Notes: generated from the sequence alone by a model not told the origin. 10,006 bases of DNA from an uncultured Porphyromonadaceae bacterium (GCA_900548875.1 URMA01000100.1:1-10006), one strand, 5' to 3'; numbered from the stretch's first letter, positions 1 to 7,009 are shown. Translations and numbers: made by a program.

Positions 1-1
1 T

Positions 2-154
2 TCTATCCGCCATACGAACCACATTCTCCGCTGTCTGGAAATCGGCGCCGATGTGGCTACCTGCCCGCTTAAGGCCATTGAGGGCCTGCTCAACCATCCG
101 TTGACCGACAAGGGACTGGAGATATTCGTCAATGATGCCGCCAAAATGAAATAG
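2..154 (+). CDS. fsa: Fructose-6-phosphate aldolase / small transaldolase, C-terminal fragment
   Basis: Only the last 50 codons are inside the window; the reading frame is open from base 2 and stops with TAG at 152-154. The visible protein contains SIRH, then EIGADVATCP, then NHPLTDKGLEIF, which matches the conserved C-terminal end of the class I aldolase family that includes fructose-6-phosphate aldolase and the short (~215-residue) transaldolases. In that family the enzyme is cytoplasmic and cleaves fructose 6-phosphate to dihydroxyacetone and glyceraldehyde 3-phosphate, or transfers the dihydroxyacetone unit in the pentose phosphate pathway. The catalytic Schiff-base lysine and the residues that separate the aldolase from the transaldolase subfamily lie upstream of the window, so the exact activity cannot be decided here. 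The gene converges on cdaA and is followed by a hairpin terminator. Confidence 0.85.
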   Translation, partial: SIRHTNHILRCLEIGADVATCPLKAIEGLLNHPLTDKGLEIFVNDAAKMK

Positions 155-176
155 TTCTATTCAGAATATACAGAAC

Positions 177-211
177 AAAGGCTGCCGTTCCGCAAGGGGA
201 GGCAGCCTTTT
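177..211. terminator. Intrinsic terminator, probably bidirectional
   Basis: A perfect 10-bp stem is formed by 177-186 (AAAGGCTGCC) and 201-210 (GGCAGCCTTT) around a 14-nt loop. On the plus strand it runs directly into T residues and would end the aldolase transcript 22 nt after its stop codon. On the minus strand the A-rich left flank gives a short U-rich tail, so it may also end the cdaA transcript, whose stop is at 240. Confidence 0.75.
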
Positions 212-239
212 GCTGTTGGGTTTTATATCAAATTGTTCA

Positions 240-1013
240 TTAAATATTTTGGGTAAATTCTGTCAATCGTGCTTCGAGGTCGGCTGTCGAAAGGCGGAGG
301 GAAAGTTTTCCCTTGTAGGCCATGGAAATGTTGCCCGTTTCTTCCGACACGATGATGGCGATGGCATCGGTGGCTTGCGACATGCCCAGTGCGGCACGGT
401 GGCGAAGTCCCAACTGCTTGGGCACGTCTTCGTCGTGCGAAACGGGAAGAATACAGCCGGCGGCGACGATGCGGTCGTTGGCTATGATCAAGGCTCCGTC
501 GTGTAGCGGACTGTTCTTGAAGAAGATGTTTTCAATGAGCCGCTGGTTGATTTCCGCGTCGATGATATCGCCGGAGTGCTCATAGGTGTCGAGTGGCACG
601 CTCTGCTGGATGATAATCAGTGCGCCCGTCTTGCTTTTCGACATGTTTTTGCAGGCGTAGACAATGGCCTGTACCCACGGTTTCTGCACAATCTCGGCTT
701 TGTCTTTCTTCCGTTTGAACAGTTGGTGGATAAAGCGCCAACGCTTGTGGGAACCGATGTCCACCAGGAACCGCTTGATTTGTTCCTGGAATATGATGAC
801 AAGAATGAGCAGGCCGATGTTCATGAACTTGTCAAGAATGCGCCCTGTCATTTCCATTTGAAGGAAGACGGAAGCCACTACCCAAATCAGGATGAATGCC
901 AACACGCCGAGGAAAATGCTCAGTGTGCCCGATTCCTTCATGATTTTGTAGACATAGTAGAGGATTGTTGCAACAATCAGAATGTCTATGATATCTTTAA
1001 TCGTTAATACCAT
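240..1013 (-). CDS. cdaA: Diadenylate cyclase, CdaA type (DisA_N domain)
   Basis: This membrane-bound enzyme condenses two ATP into cyclic di-AMP, a second messenger that in other bacteria controls potassium and osmolyte balance and cell-wall homeostasis. The 257-residue length is usual for CdaA. Hydrophobic segments at about residues 8-23, 31-52 and 64-76 form the N-terminal membrane anchor. The cyclase domain runs from about residue 105 to 240. It carries the DGA motif (172-174, in the context SPLHDGAL) and the RHR motif (204-206, in LGLRHRAALG), which bind nucleotide and metal, plus the conserved SEETG segment at 223-227. No catalytic motif is missing. The start at 1013 is the canonical N-terminus (IKDIIDILIVA follows) and lies 17 nt inside the 3' end of folP, implying co-transcription and probably translational coupling. 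The gene ends facing the aldolase terminator. Confidence 0.95.
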   Translation of the reverse strand: MVLTIKDIIDILIVATILYYVYKIMKESGTLSIFLGVLAFILIWVVASVFLQMEMTGRILDKFMNIGLLILVIIFQEQIKRFLVDIGSHKRWRFIHQLFKRKKDKAEIVQKPWVQAIVYACKNMSKSKTGALIIIQQSVPLDTYEHSGDIIDAEINQRLIENIFFKNSPLHDGALIIANDRIVAAGCILPVSHDEDVPKQLGLRHRAALGMSQATDAIAIIVSEETGNISMAYKGKLSLRLSTADLEARLTEFTQNI

Positions 1014-1899
1014 ATTGCTGTATTTGATATTCCTGCAGTTTGTTTACTATTTTCACTGTTTCGGCCGCTTCCCGAACGTCGTGAACGCGGAGAATCGACG
1101 CGCCTTGCAGCAGCGCCATTGTGTTGAGCACGGTTGTTCCGTTGAGCGATTCAGCCGGAGTCGTTCCCAAAAGTTTGTAGATCATTGATTTTCGGGAAAT
1201 ACCTACGAGTAGCGGCATTTCCAGCGTCCGGAACACATTGAGTTCCGCCATCAGCCGGTAGTTCTGTTCGAGGGTCTTACTGAAGCCGAAACCGGGGTCG
1301 ACGATAATGTCCGTGATGCCGGCCAGTTCCGCCGCCTTGATTCTTTCCGAGAAATATTTCAGAATGTCGGCCGTGAGGTTGTTGTAGTCGGTCAGCTGCA
1401 TCATGGTGTGCGGATTGCCGCGCATGTGCATCATGATATAGGGCACTTTCAGTTCTGCCACCGTTGCCAGCATCTCTTTGTCGAGTTCTCCGGCGGAAAT
1501 GTCGTTGACCATCTGGACACCGAAATTTTCTACACATCGGCGGGCCACACCGGCACGGAACGTGTCGACCGACACGATGGCTTCCGGGGCGATGCCGCGC
1601 AGAATTTCAAGCGCGTTGGCAAGCCGGGCATATTCTTCGTCGGGCGAAATGTCGTCGGCCATCGGGCGGGAAGAATATCCTCCCACGTCAATCATGTCGG
1701 CGCCTTCCGCCAGCAGCTGTTCCACCCGTTGCCGGATCAGGTCGTTGCTGTTGCAGCGGCTCCCTTCAAAGAATGAATCGGGAGTCGCGTTCAGTATCCC
1801 CATCACTTGCGGACGGCCGATTTCCAGCAGGCGGCCGCCGATGTTGAGGGTGTATGGCTTGAATTTTGTCATGTGTACAAAATGTTCTGTTCCTTTCAT
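997..1899 (-). CDS. folP: Dihydropteroate synthase
   Basis: The cytoplasmic enzyme joins p-aminobenzoate to hydroxymethyl-dihydropterin pyrophosphate to make dihydropteroate in folate synthesis; it is the sulfonamide target. All family loops are present in order: MGILNATPDSFFEG (33-46), GADMIDVGGYSSRP (66-79), VSVDTF (109-114), VNDISAG (131-137), MMHMRGNPHTMM (156-167), DPGFGFSKTLEQN (201-213), LVGISRKS (231-238) and ILRVHDVRE (269-277). GGYSSRP replaces the enterobacterial GGESTRPG form; I believe this is usual in Bacteroidetes, though I cannot check it here. At 300 residues the protein is slightly long. An in-frame ATG at 1872 (residue 10) lies about 14 nt after a purine-rich AAAGGAA and would give a more typical N-terminus, so the start is uncertain. 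The 3' end overlaps cdaA by 17 nt. I see no TAnnTTTG promoter box in the 56 nt upstream, so the gene may be read from the transporter operon. Confidence 0.95.
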   Translation of the reverse strand: MKGTEHFVHMTKFKPYTLNIGGRLLEIGRPQVMGILNATPDSFFEGSRCNSNDLIRQRVEQLLAEGADMIDVGGYSSRPMADDISPDEEYARLANALEILRGIAPEAIVSVDTFRAGVARRCVENFGVQMVNDISAGELDKEMLATVAELKVPYIMMHMRGNPHTMMQLTDYNNLTADILKYFSERIKAAELAGITDIIVDPGFGFSKTLEQNYRLMAELNVFRTLEMPLLVGISRKSMIYKLLGTTPAESLNGTTVLNTMALLQGASILRVHDVREAAETVKIVNKLQEYQIQQYGIND

Positions 1900-1955
1900 G
1901 CGAAATTAATGCAATAATTTGCCATTACAAAACATTTCGGGGAAATTCCGCCTTT

Positions 1956-3302
1956 TTAACCCAGCAGTTGGTACAGGAAAATGGCGAAAATGGCCAATGG
2001 GGCGATGTAGCGCAGGCAGAACACGATACACTTGTAGGTGCGCACCTTTAGTGTCTCGTCGTTGGTCAGCTGGTTGCGTACCAGTTTCTTGTCCATAAAC
2101 CAGCCGGCAAAGATGGCAAACACGATGCCGCAGAGAGGCATCAGCAGGTTGGCTGTCGTGAAGTTGAACAGGTCGAAGATGGTCATGCCGAATATCTTCC
2201 AGTCGGCTGCCGCACCGAACGACAGTGCGCAGAGCGAGCCGAATATGATGGCAATGACGGTGTTGAGCATCGAGGCCTTTTCGCGAGTCATGTTCCACTC
2301 TTCGCAGAAGAAGGAAATGGAAATTTCACTCATGGAGATGGTCGACGTTATCGAGGCAAGGAAGAGCAGGAAGAAGAATGCCGTTGCCCATATTTGTCCG
2401 CCGGGCGTTTGCGCGAAGATGTAGGGCAGCACTTCAAACACCAGTTTCGGTCCTTCGGTAGGTTCTATGCCGTAGGTGAAGAGTGCCGGGAAAATGATGA
2501 GGCCCGCTACGATGGCAAACAGCGTGTCGAGTCCGGCTACGATGGAGGCACTGCGCACCAACGGTACGTCTTTCTTGAAGTAGGAAGCGTAGGTGATGAG
2601 CGTGCTGACTCCCAAGCTGAGCGAAAAGAATGCCTGGCCGAGCGCTCCGAGCATCACTTTAGGCGTGATTTTCGAAAAGTCGGGAATAAAGAGGAATTTC
2701 AGCCCTTCGGCGGCTCCCGGCATCATCAGTGAATTGACGCAGAACACGAGCAGGATGACAAACAGCAGGGGTGTCATGATGTTCGACATCCGTTCTATAC
2801 CGTTTTTCAGCCCTTTTCGGATAATCAGGTAGTTGAGCAGCAGAAAAACGATGGTCCACATCAGCGATCGGCTCGACTGTGTGGTAAATTCATGAAAATA
2901 GTTGGACAGATAGTCGGGCGAACTTTCTTTCAGTCCGCCTGTTACCGCCTGCATGGTGTATTCCAGTGTCCATCCGGCCACTACCGAATAGAAGCTGAGA
3001 ATCATCAGCGACGACAGGATGCCGACATAGGAAATCAGGTGCCATTTGCTCCCTTTCCGTTCCAGTTTCTGGAAGGCTCCCAGCACGTTGCTGTGCGACG
3101 AGCGTCCGATAAGAAATTCCGAACAGATGATAGGTACGCCGATGGCGAATACGAAGAGGATATATACCAGCAGGAAAGCTCCTCCGCCGTGTTGTCCGGC
3201 TTCATAAGGGAATCTCCAGATGTTGCCCAGCCCGATGGCCGATCCTACACTTGCGGCTATCACCCCGATGCGGGTGGCAAATTGTGCACGTGGTTTACTC
3301 AT
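1956..3302 (-). CDS. Sodium-dependent transporter, neurotransmitter:sodium symporter family (NSS-1)
   Basis: This inner-membrane, LeuT-fold symporter should couple Na+ entry to uptake of a small amino-acid-like substrate; the substrate cannot be read from sequence. The 448-residue length fits bacterial NSS proteins of 11-12 helices. TM1 has the signature SAIGLGNIWRFPY (21-33), including Asn27, equivalent to the LeuT Na1 ligand Asn27, followed by HGGGAF. TM6 carries AFFSLSLG (224-231). TM8 has A316-x-x-T319-S320, matching the LeuT Na2 ligands A351, T354 and S355. Both sodium sites therefore look intact by hand alignment, with Asp259 at the place of LeuT Asn286. The start codon overlaps the stop of the small membrane protein gene in ATGA (3299-3302), so the two are probably translationally coupled. 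It is a clear paralogue of the transporter at 3549-4910, sharing the TM1 and TM6 motifs and a YIAPL segment close to the C-terminus. Confidence 0.93.
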   Translation of the reverse strand: MSKPRAQFATRIGVIAASVGSAIGLGNIWRFPYEAGQHGGGAFLLVYILFVFAIGVPIICSEFLIGRSSHSNVLGAFQKLERKGSKWHLISYVGILSSLMILSFYSVVAGWTLEYTMQAVTGGLKESSPDYLSNYFHEFTTQSSRSLMWTIVFLLLNYLIIRKGLKNGIERMSNIMTPLLFVILLVFCVNSLMMPGAAEGLKFLFIPDFSKITPKVMLGALGQAFFSLSLGVSTLITYASYFKKDVPLVRSASIVAGLDTLFAIVAGLIIFPALFTYGIEPTEGPKLVFEVLPYIFAQTPGGQIWATAFFFLLFLASITSTISMSEISISFFCEEWNMTREKASMLNTVIAIIFGSLCALSFGAAADWKIFGMTIFDLFNFTTANLLMPLCGIVFAIFAGWFMDKKLVRNQLTNDETLKVRTYKCIVFCLRYIAPLAIFAIFLYQLLG

Positions 3303-3535
3303 TGTCGTTTCATTTTTTGTTTCAGCGGATTGATATGTTCCGCCGGATTGGTTGATTCATTAATTGTAGATTCAGTTGGTGACGTCAGCGTGTCGGCAAC
3401 TGTTTCCGACAGTCTGTCGGGAATCGTTGCCGGTTTCTGCCTGTCAGGGACATGGAATGTCACCGCCACAATGACCGCTATGATTGCAGCAAGCAGCAAG
3501 ATTCCGGTGCGCTCTTTTTTCGTAAGTCGGGACAT
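3299..3535 (-). CDS. Small single-span membrane protein between two NSS transporters
   Basis: I do not recognise this 78-residue protein as a named family. It begins with a basic segment (SRLTKKERTG), followed by one hydrophobic helix at about residues 11-27 (ILLLAAIIAVIVAV), then a hydrophilic, Thr/Ser/Pro-rich tail of about 50 residues ending in KQKMKRQ. The positive-inside rule predicts the N-terminus in the cytoplasm and the tail in the periplasm. An in-frame ATG exists at 3583, but that start would overlap the end of NSS-2 by 35 nt and add a non-membrane stretch, so I chose 3535, 13 nt after the NSS-2 stop. The stop overlaps the NSS-1 ATG (ATGA). Position and size suggest an accessory subunit, as MetS is for the NSS-family MetP of Corynebacterium; that is analogy, not homology. 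The KKERTGILLL start also resembles the N-terminal anchor of Bacteroidales ComEA-like helix-hairpin-helix proteins, but no such domain follows. Confidence 0.7.
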   Translation of the reverse strand: MSRLTKKERTGILLLAAIIAVIVAVTFHVPDRQKPATIPDRLSETVADTLTSPTESTINESTNPAEHINPLKQKMKRQ

Positions 3536-3548
3536 TGTGCAAGAAGGG

Positions 3549-4910
3549 TTAGCGCAGCAGCCGGTTGATAAGCACGGCGGCAATCAGCAGGGGTGCGATA
3601 TAGCGAATGATGAACAGAATCGTCGGCATGACAGCCGAGCGCATGGTGCCGTGGTTGGTCATTTCGTCGCGCAGGAAAGATTTGGGCAGGACATGACCGA
3701 CGTAGATGCACACGAATATCGCCACGATGGGCAGCATGATGTTGGATGTCAGATAGTCGAGAGCGTCGAAAATGGTCTTGCCGAAAATTTGTAGATGCGA
3801 CAGCGGACCGAGCGACATGGCACAAATGCCGCTAAGCAGGAACATGGGGATTAATGTCAGGTAGCAGGCTTTTTTTCTGTTCAGCTTGAATGTTTCGGCC
3901 AGAAAAGCGATTGTTACTTCGGCCACCGATACGGTGGAGGTCAATGCGGCTACCACCAGCAGGAAGAAAAACAGAATGGACCATAGCTGTGTGGCCGGCA
4001 TTTTGGTGAAAATTTCCGGAAGAGTGACAAATATCAGCGTGACTCCCTGCGTGTCGCTTGTGATTCCAAACGATTTTACGGCCGGGAAGATGATGAGTCC
4101 CATCAGTACGGCAACCAGAAAGACCAGACTGGAAACGGTGACCGAAGTGCGTGCCAGTTTTGTCGTTTTCGGATAATAGGAGGAATAGGTAATCAGAATG
4201 CCCATACCGAGACTCAGCGAAAAGAATGCCTGTCCGACCGCGCTGATAAGCACCTGCGGGTTCATCTTCGAAAAGTCGGGACGGAGGAAGAAGTCCACGC
4301 CTTCCATTGCGTTGGGCAGTGACAGCGCAACGCAGCAGAACACGACGAGAATGACAAACAGCAGCGGCATCAGCGTGTTGGCCATCCGCTCGATGCCTTT
4401 CTTCACGCCGCGAAGCAGCACAAGAATGTTGAGCAGAATCATGACCGATGTCCAAAACACAGGCCGCCAGCCGGTCGACAAGGATTCGTTCATGATGGAC
4501 GAAAAGACGGCCGTATGGTTCGGGGACGTATCAATGTCGGCATAGAGTTGGTTGGTGATTGACATCCACAGATATTCCAGTGTCCATCCGGCCACCACCA
4601 TGTAGTAAATCAGAATCAGATAGGAAGCAAGGACAGCAGTCGCACCGATAATCCACCAGGGTTTGCCCGGAGTGAGACGGCGGAAAGCTCCGACGGAATC
4701 GGAACCGCTGCCACGGCCCAGTGAAAATTCAGCCAGCATGACGGGGATACCCATCAGCAATACACAAACCAAATATGTGACCAGAAATATTGAACCTCCG
4801 TTATTTTGAACTTCATAAGGGAATCTCCATACCGTTCCTAACCCTACAGCCGAACCGACAGTTGCGGCAATTACTCCCAATTTGGAAGTAAATGTTGTTT
4901 TCGAACTCAT
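3549..4910 (-). CDS. Sodium-dependent transporter, neurotransmitter:sodium symporter family (NSS-2)
   Basis: A second LeuT-fold symporter in the inner membrane, 453 residues, first gene of the minus-strand block. TM1 reads SAVGLGTVWRFPY (20-32): the residue equivalent to LeuT Asn27, a Na1 ligand, is Thr26. By hand alignment of TM7 anchored on GLIIFPA, the place of LeuT Asn286 is Val263. The Na2 ligands in TM8 are kept (A321, T324, S325). TM6 has AFFSLSLG (229-236). After TM1 the usual NGGGAF is changed to NNGGSIF. The C-terminus (YIAPLLIAAVLINRLLR) resembles that of NSS-1, so the pair probably arose by duplication and diverged. The start follows a promoter-like sequence at 4935-4966. Substrate unknown; amino acids are the most common substrates of bacterial members. 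Confidence 0.93.
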   Translation of the reverse strand: MSSKTTFTSKLGVIAATVGSAVGLGTVWRFPYEVQNNGGSIFLVTYLVCVLLMGIPVMLAEFSLGRGSGSDSVGAFRRLTPGKPWWIIGATAVLASYLILIYYMVVAGWTLEYLWMSITNQLYADIDTSPNHTAVFSSIMNESLSTGWRPVFWTSVMILLNILVLLRGVKKGIERMANTLMPLLFVILVVFCCVALSLPNAMEGVDFFLRPDFSKMNPQVLISAVGQAFFSLSLGMGILITYSSYYPKTTKLARTSVTVSSLVFLVAVLMGLIIFPAVKSFGITSDTQGVTLIFVTLPEIFTKMPATQLWSILFFFLLVVAALTSTVSVAEVTIAFLAETFKLNRKKACYLTLIPMFLLSGICAMSLGPLSHLQIFGKTIFDALDYLTSNIMLPIVAIFVCIYVGHVLPKSFLRDEMTNHGTMRSAVMPTILFIIRYIAPLLIAAVLINRLLR

Positions 4911-4934
4911 TGTCTTAATTATTCAATTTCATTG

Positions 4935-4966
4935 CAAAATTACACAAAATACTTGTCGGATTGAAA
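4935..4966 (-). promoter_or_regulatory. Probable promoter of the transporter operon
   Basis: Read on the minus strand, TAATTTTG (4942 down to 4935) is a full match to the Bacteroidetes -7 box TAnnTTTG. Twenty bases upstream lies TTTC (4966-4963), one mismatch from the -33 box TTTG. Transcription would begin at about 4928 and leave a short leader of roughly 18 nt before the NSS-2 ATG at 4910. Assigned by pattern only. Confidence 0.5.
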
Positions 4967-5110
4967 TTTTAAACTCTTTTTCTATGAAAAATTTAATATT
5001 TTTAGAAAAATGCCAGGATTAGTTGCTATTTGTGATTCAATTGGCTGTCGTGAGGTTTACGGTGTGAGAATTTGCGGTTTGTCGATTTGTTTTAATCAAT
5101 GCCTGTCTGT

Positions 5111-5141
5111 TTTGATATGTAGAAGGAAAATTCTAAATTTG
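5111..5141 (+). promoter_or_regulatory. Probable promoter of the TPR/HTH regulator gene
   Basis: TTTG at 5111-5114 and TAAATTTG at 5134-5141 match the Bacteroidetes -33 and -7 consensus exactly, with a 19-nt spacer that fits the usual spacing. The start of transcription would be about 5148, giving a leader of roughly 30 nt before the ATG at 5180. Together with the minus-strand promoter at 4935-4966 this makes 4911-5179 a divergent promoter region. Confidence 0.65.
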
Positions 5142-5179
5142 TAGTACAGTATCATAAAAACTCATCCGACCTCTTAACT

Positions 5180-6862
5180 ATGAAAAAACTATTATATTTT
5201 GCTGTGCTGCTTGTGTTGTGTGTTGCAGGCTGTTCGCGGAAGACTGACAGCCGTCTGGAGTTGGCCGACAGCCTGATAGAAATCCGGCCCGACAGCGCCT
5301 ATACCATTTTGCGTTCCGTCAATCCCGACAGCCTTGCCGGCGAAGGTAACCGTGCCCTCTACGGTCTGCTGATGACACAGGCTGAATTCAAAATGACCCG
5401 AAAAATTTCCAACGACACGCTGATTGACTTGGCCACCGAATACTATCAGTCCGGAAAAGACCCCCAGAAACGGACACGTGCCTACTTCTACAAGGCTTCA
5501 GCTCTTTATTCCTCGGGCGACAAATTAGGAGCCCTCGATTGGCTGAAACGTGCAGAAGCCACAGCCGACACAGCCGATTACGCCCTAATGGCAAGGATTG
5601 TCAGATGGATGGCTACTATTTATGTCGAAAGCTACATAAGAAATGAACAAAGCATAAACAAATATAAAGAGGCGTTGTATTACTATCGGAAAGCCGGAAA
5701 AACTCGTTTTGAGTTTGACTGCTTGTCGCAACTCGCTGCCCACTATCGTTTGAAAAATCAGGACAGTGCAAAGAAATATTTTAAAGAAAGCCTTAATCTT
5801 GCCATAAAGATGAATGACAGTGTGGCATATTATGAGGTACTGGAAATAATAGCCCGCAACTATGAATTAGATTCACTGTTTGAGAAAGAAAAGGATTTGT
5901 CCGTCAGAATTATCAACACCGGTAAAAAATATATTACGGATAACAATAATTATTATAATGCCAGTTATGCCTATTCCCAAATAGGAATGACCGATTCAGC
6001 CAAATACTATCTGAATCTGGAGGACAAGCACCCTCTGACACTCGAAGAATATTTTGCACAACAGAAGGCGAGAAGAGCCATTGCGTTGAATGAAAAAGAC
6101 TATCACAGTGCATATAATGCATTATATGTAATGAAAGAGCTGAATGAGTCAATAATGGTATCATCACTCCAACGGCAACTTTATTCAGTAGAAAAACAGT
6201 TCGACAAAAAGCAGGTAGAACTTCAGAATTTACAGTTGAAGCAGGAGCGCACCTTATGGACGGCATTGTTCTTCTGTGCCACTACGGTATGTATCGTTTT
6301 GATTGTGCTGTTTGTTCGCCGCCGTAATCGTTTGCGCGACTATCGTCTGCTGATGGAACAGATGCAGAATGAAAACCTCTCGATGAAAAACAGCCTGATG
6401 GAAAAGCTGGAAACTCCCGACCCGATGCGCTCTGACGATTTCGAAGCCTTGCGCGCCGCCTTTCAGGAGCGTGTCGACGTTATCCGCCATCTGGTGGATT
6501 TCAGCTATTCGCGGAAGCCGGAGGATTTTATCCGGGAATTCAACAAATGTGTCACTGTAAACAATCCGGGCAAAACCTTCTGGCGCGACCTCCGCTGTTT
6601 TGTGGACTACAATTTCAATTCGCTGATCACGAAAATAGCCGATGAGTACCCCCAGCTTTCGGATACGGAACTGAATTTCATCTGTCTGATGTGCTGCAAT
6701 TTCTCGAACGTGGAAATAATGGTGTGCATGAGCTACAAGAACGAACGCTCCGTATGCAACAAGCGACTGATAATAGCCCGAAAGATGGGAATCAATATGC
6801 CGCTCGAACGCTTCCTGCGGTCAAAAATCGACAGCGAAAACACCCCGAAATCACCCATGTGA
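5180..6862 (+). CDS. TPR-containing membrane regulator with lipobox and C-terminal LuxR-like HTH
   Basis: The 560-residue protein starts with a lipoprotein-type signal sequence (basic MKK, hydrophobic 4-17, lipobox VAGC with Cys18). Residues about 25-335 are helical repeats of TPR type, seen in segments such as RAYFYKASALYSSGDKLGALDW (split here: residues 100-121), KYKEALYYYRKAG (161-173) and DSAKKYFKESLNLA (195-208). A coiled-coil-like stretch (about 328-357) leads into one transmembrane helix (about 358-379) ending in RRR. The cytoplasmic tail ends in a LuxR-like helix-turn-helix at about 490-540: LSDTELNFICL, then NFSNVEIMVCM, then SVCNKRLIIARKMG. This layout belongs to the Bacteroidetes TPR/HTH regulators; the periplasmic repeats would sense and the HTH would bind DNA, but neither signal nor target is known. 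The middle of the gene (about 5620-6260) is much more AT-rich than both ends. It has its own promoter and a terminator downstream. Confidence 0.85.
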   Translation: MKKLLYFAVLLVLCVAGCSRKTDSRLELADSLIEIRPDSAYTILRSVNPDSLAGEGNRALYGLLMTQAEFKMTRKISNDTLIDLATEYYQSGKDPQKRTRAYFYKASALYSSGDKLGALDWLKRAEATADTADYALMARIVRWMATIYVESYIRNEQSINKYKEALYYYRKAGKTRFEFDCLSQLAAHYRLKNQDSAKKYFKESLNLAIKMNDSVAYYEVLEIIARNYELDSLFEKEKDLSVRIINTGKKYITDNNNYYNASYAYSQIGMTDSAKYYLNLEDKHPLTLEEYFAQQKARRAIALNEKDYHSAYNALYVMKELNESIMVSSLQRQLYSVEKQFDKKQVELQNLQLKQERTLWTALFFCATTVCIVLIVLFVRRRNRLRDYRLLMEQMQNENLSMKNSLMEKLETPDPMRSDDFEALRAAFQERVDVIRHLVDFSYSRKPEDFIREFNKCVTVNNPGKTFWRDLRCFVDYNFNSLITKIADEYPQLSDTELNFICLMCCNFSNVEIMVCMSYKNERSVCNKRLIIARKMGINMPLERFLRSKIDSENTPKSPM

Positions 6863-6917
6863 GCAGATGTGACAAAATAAAATTTCAACATGTTAAATAT
6901 CAGCTAATTACCAAACG

Positions 6918-6959
6918 GCTTGTGAACTGCTAATGAATAGCATTTCACAAGCTTTTTTT
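6918..6959 (+). terminator. Strong intrinsic terminator of the TPR/HTH gene
   Basis: Bases 6918-6931 and 6939-6952 pair as a 14-position stem with a single C/T mismatch (outer 9 bp GCTTGTGAA/TTCACAAGC, inner TGCT/AGCA) around a 7-nt loop, followed by seven T residues at 6953-6959. It lies 55 nt after the stop codon at 6862. The promoter box of the next gene starts two bases after the T tract. Confidence 0.9.
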
Positions 6960-6960
6960 A

Positions 6961-6968
6961 TAGATTTG
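6961..6968 (+). promoter_or_regulatory. Candidate -7 box for the outer-membrane barrel gene
   Basis: TAGATTTG fully matches TAnnTTTG and would place the transcription start at about 6975, with a leader of about 35 nt before the ATG at 7010. I find no TTTG at the expected distance upstream; that position falls within the hairpin of the preceding terminator. The assignment therefore rests on one box only. Confidence 0.45.
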
Positions 6969-7009
6969 CAAGAGTCCAAACTACAAATGAACATCAAAAA
7001 TTACTGAAT

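Noticed and set aside
576..1007. A 143-codon plus-strand frame opposite cdaA
   Set aside because: Shadow of the well-supported diadenylate cyclase; no promoter and no protein-like pattern.
1478..1909. A 143-codon plus-strand frame opposite folP
   Set aside because: folP is fully supported by its motifs in the other strand; this product is Ser/Arg-rich with no domain features.
3536..3583. Upstream ATG at 3583 for the small membrane protein (94 residues)
   Set aside because: It would overlap the end of NSS-2 by 35 nt and place an unstructured Cys/Pro-containing leader before the basic residues that normally precede the membrane helix; the ATG at 3535 is more natural.
2892..3794. A 300-codon open frame on the plus strand opposite the transporters
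   Set aside because: It runs antisense across the 3' part of NSS-2, the small gene and the start of NSS-1, all of which have clear family motifs; the translated product has no recognisable domain and reads as a shadow frame of GC-rich coding DNA.
6987..7007. A six-codon upstream ORF (MNIKNY) ending 2 nt before the barrel gene start
   Set aside because: It is too short to judge in an AT-rich leader, with no regulatory codon pattern or attenuator hairpin after it; chance is the simpler explanation.
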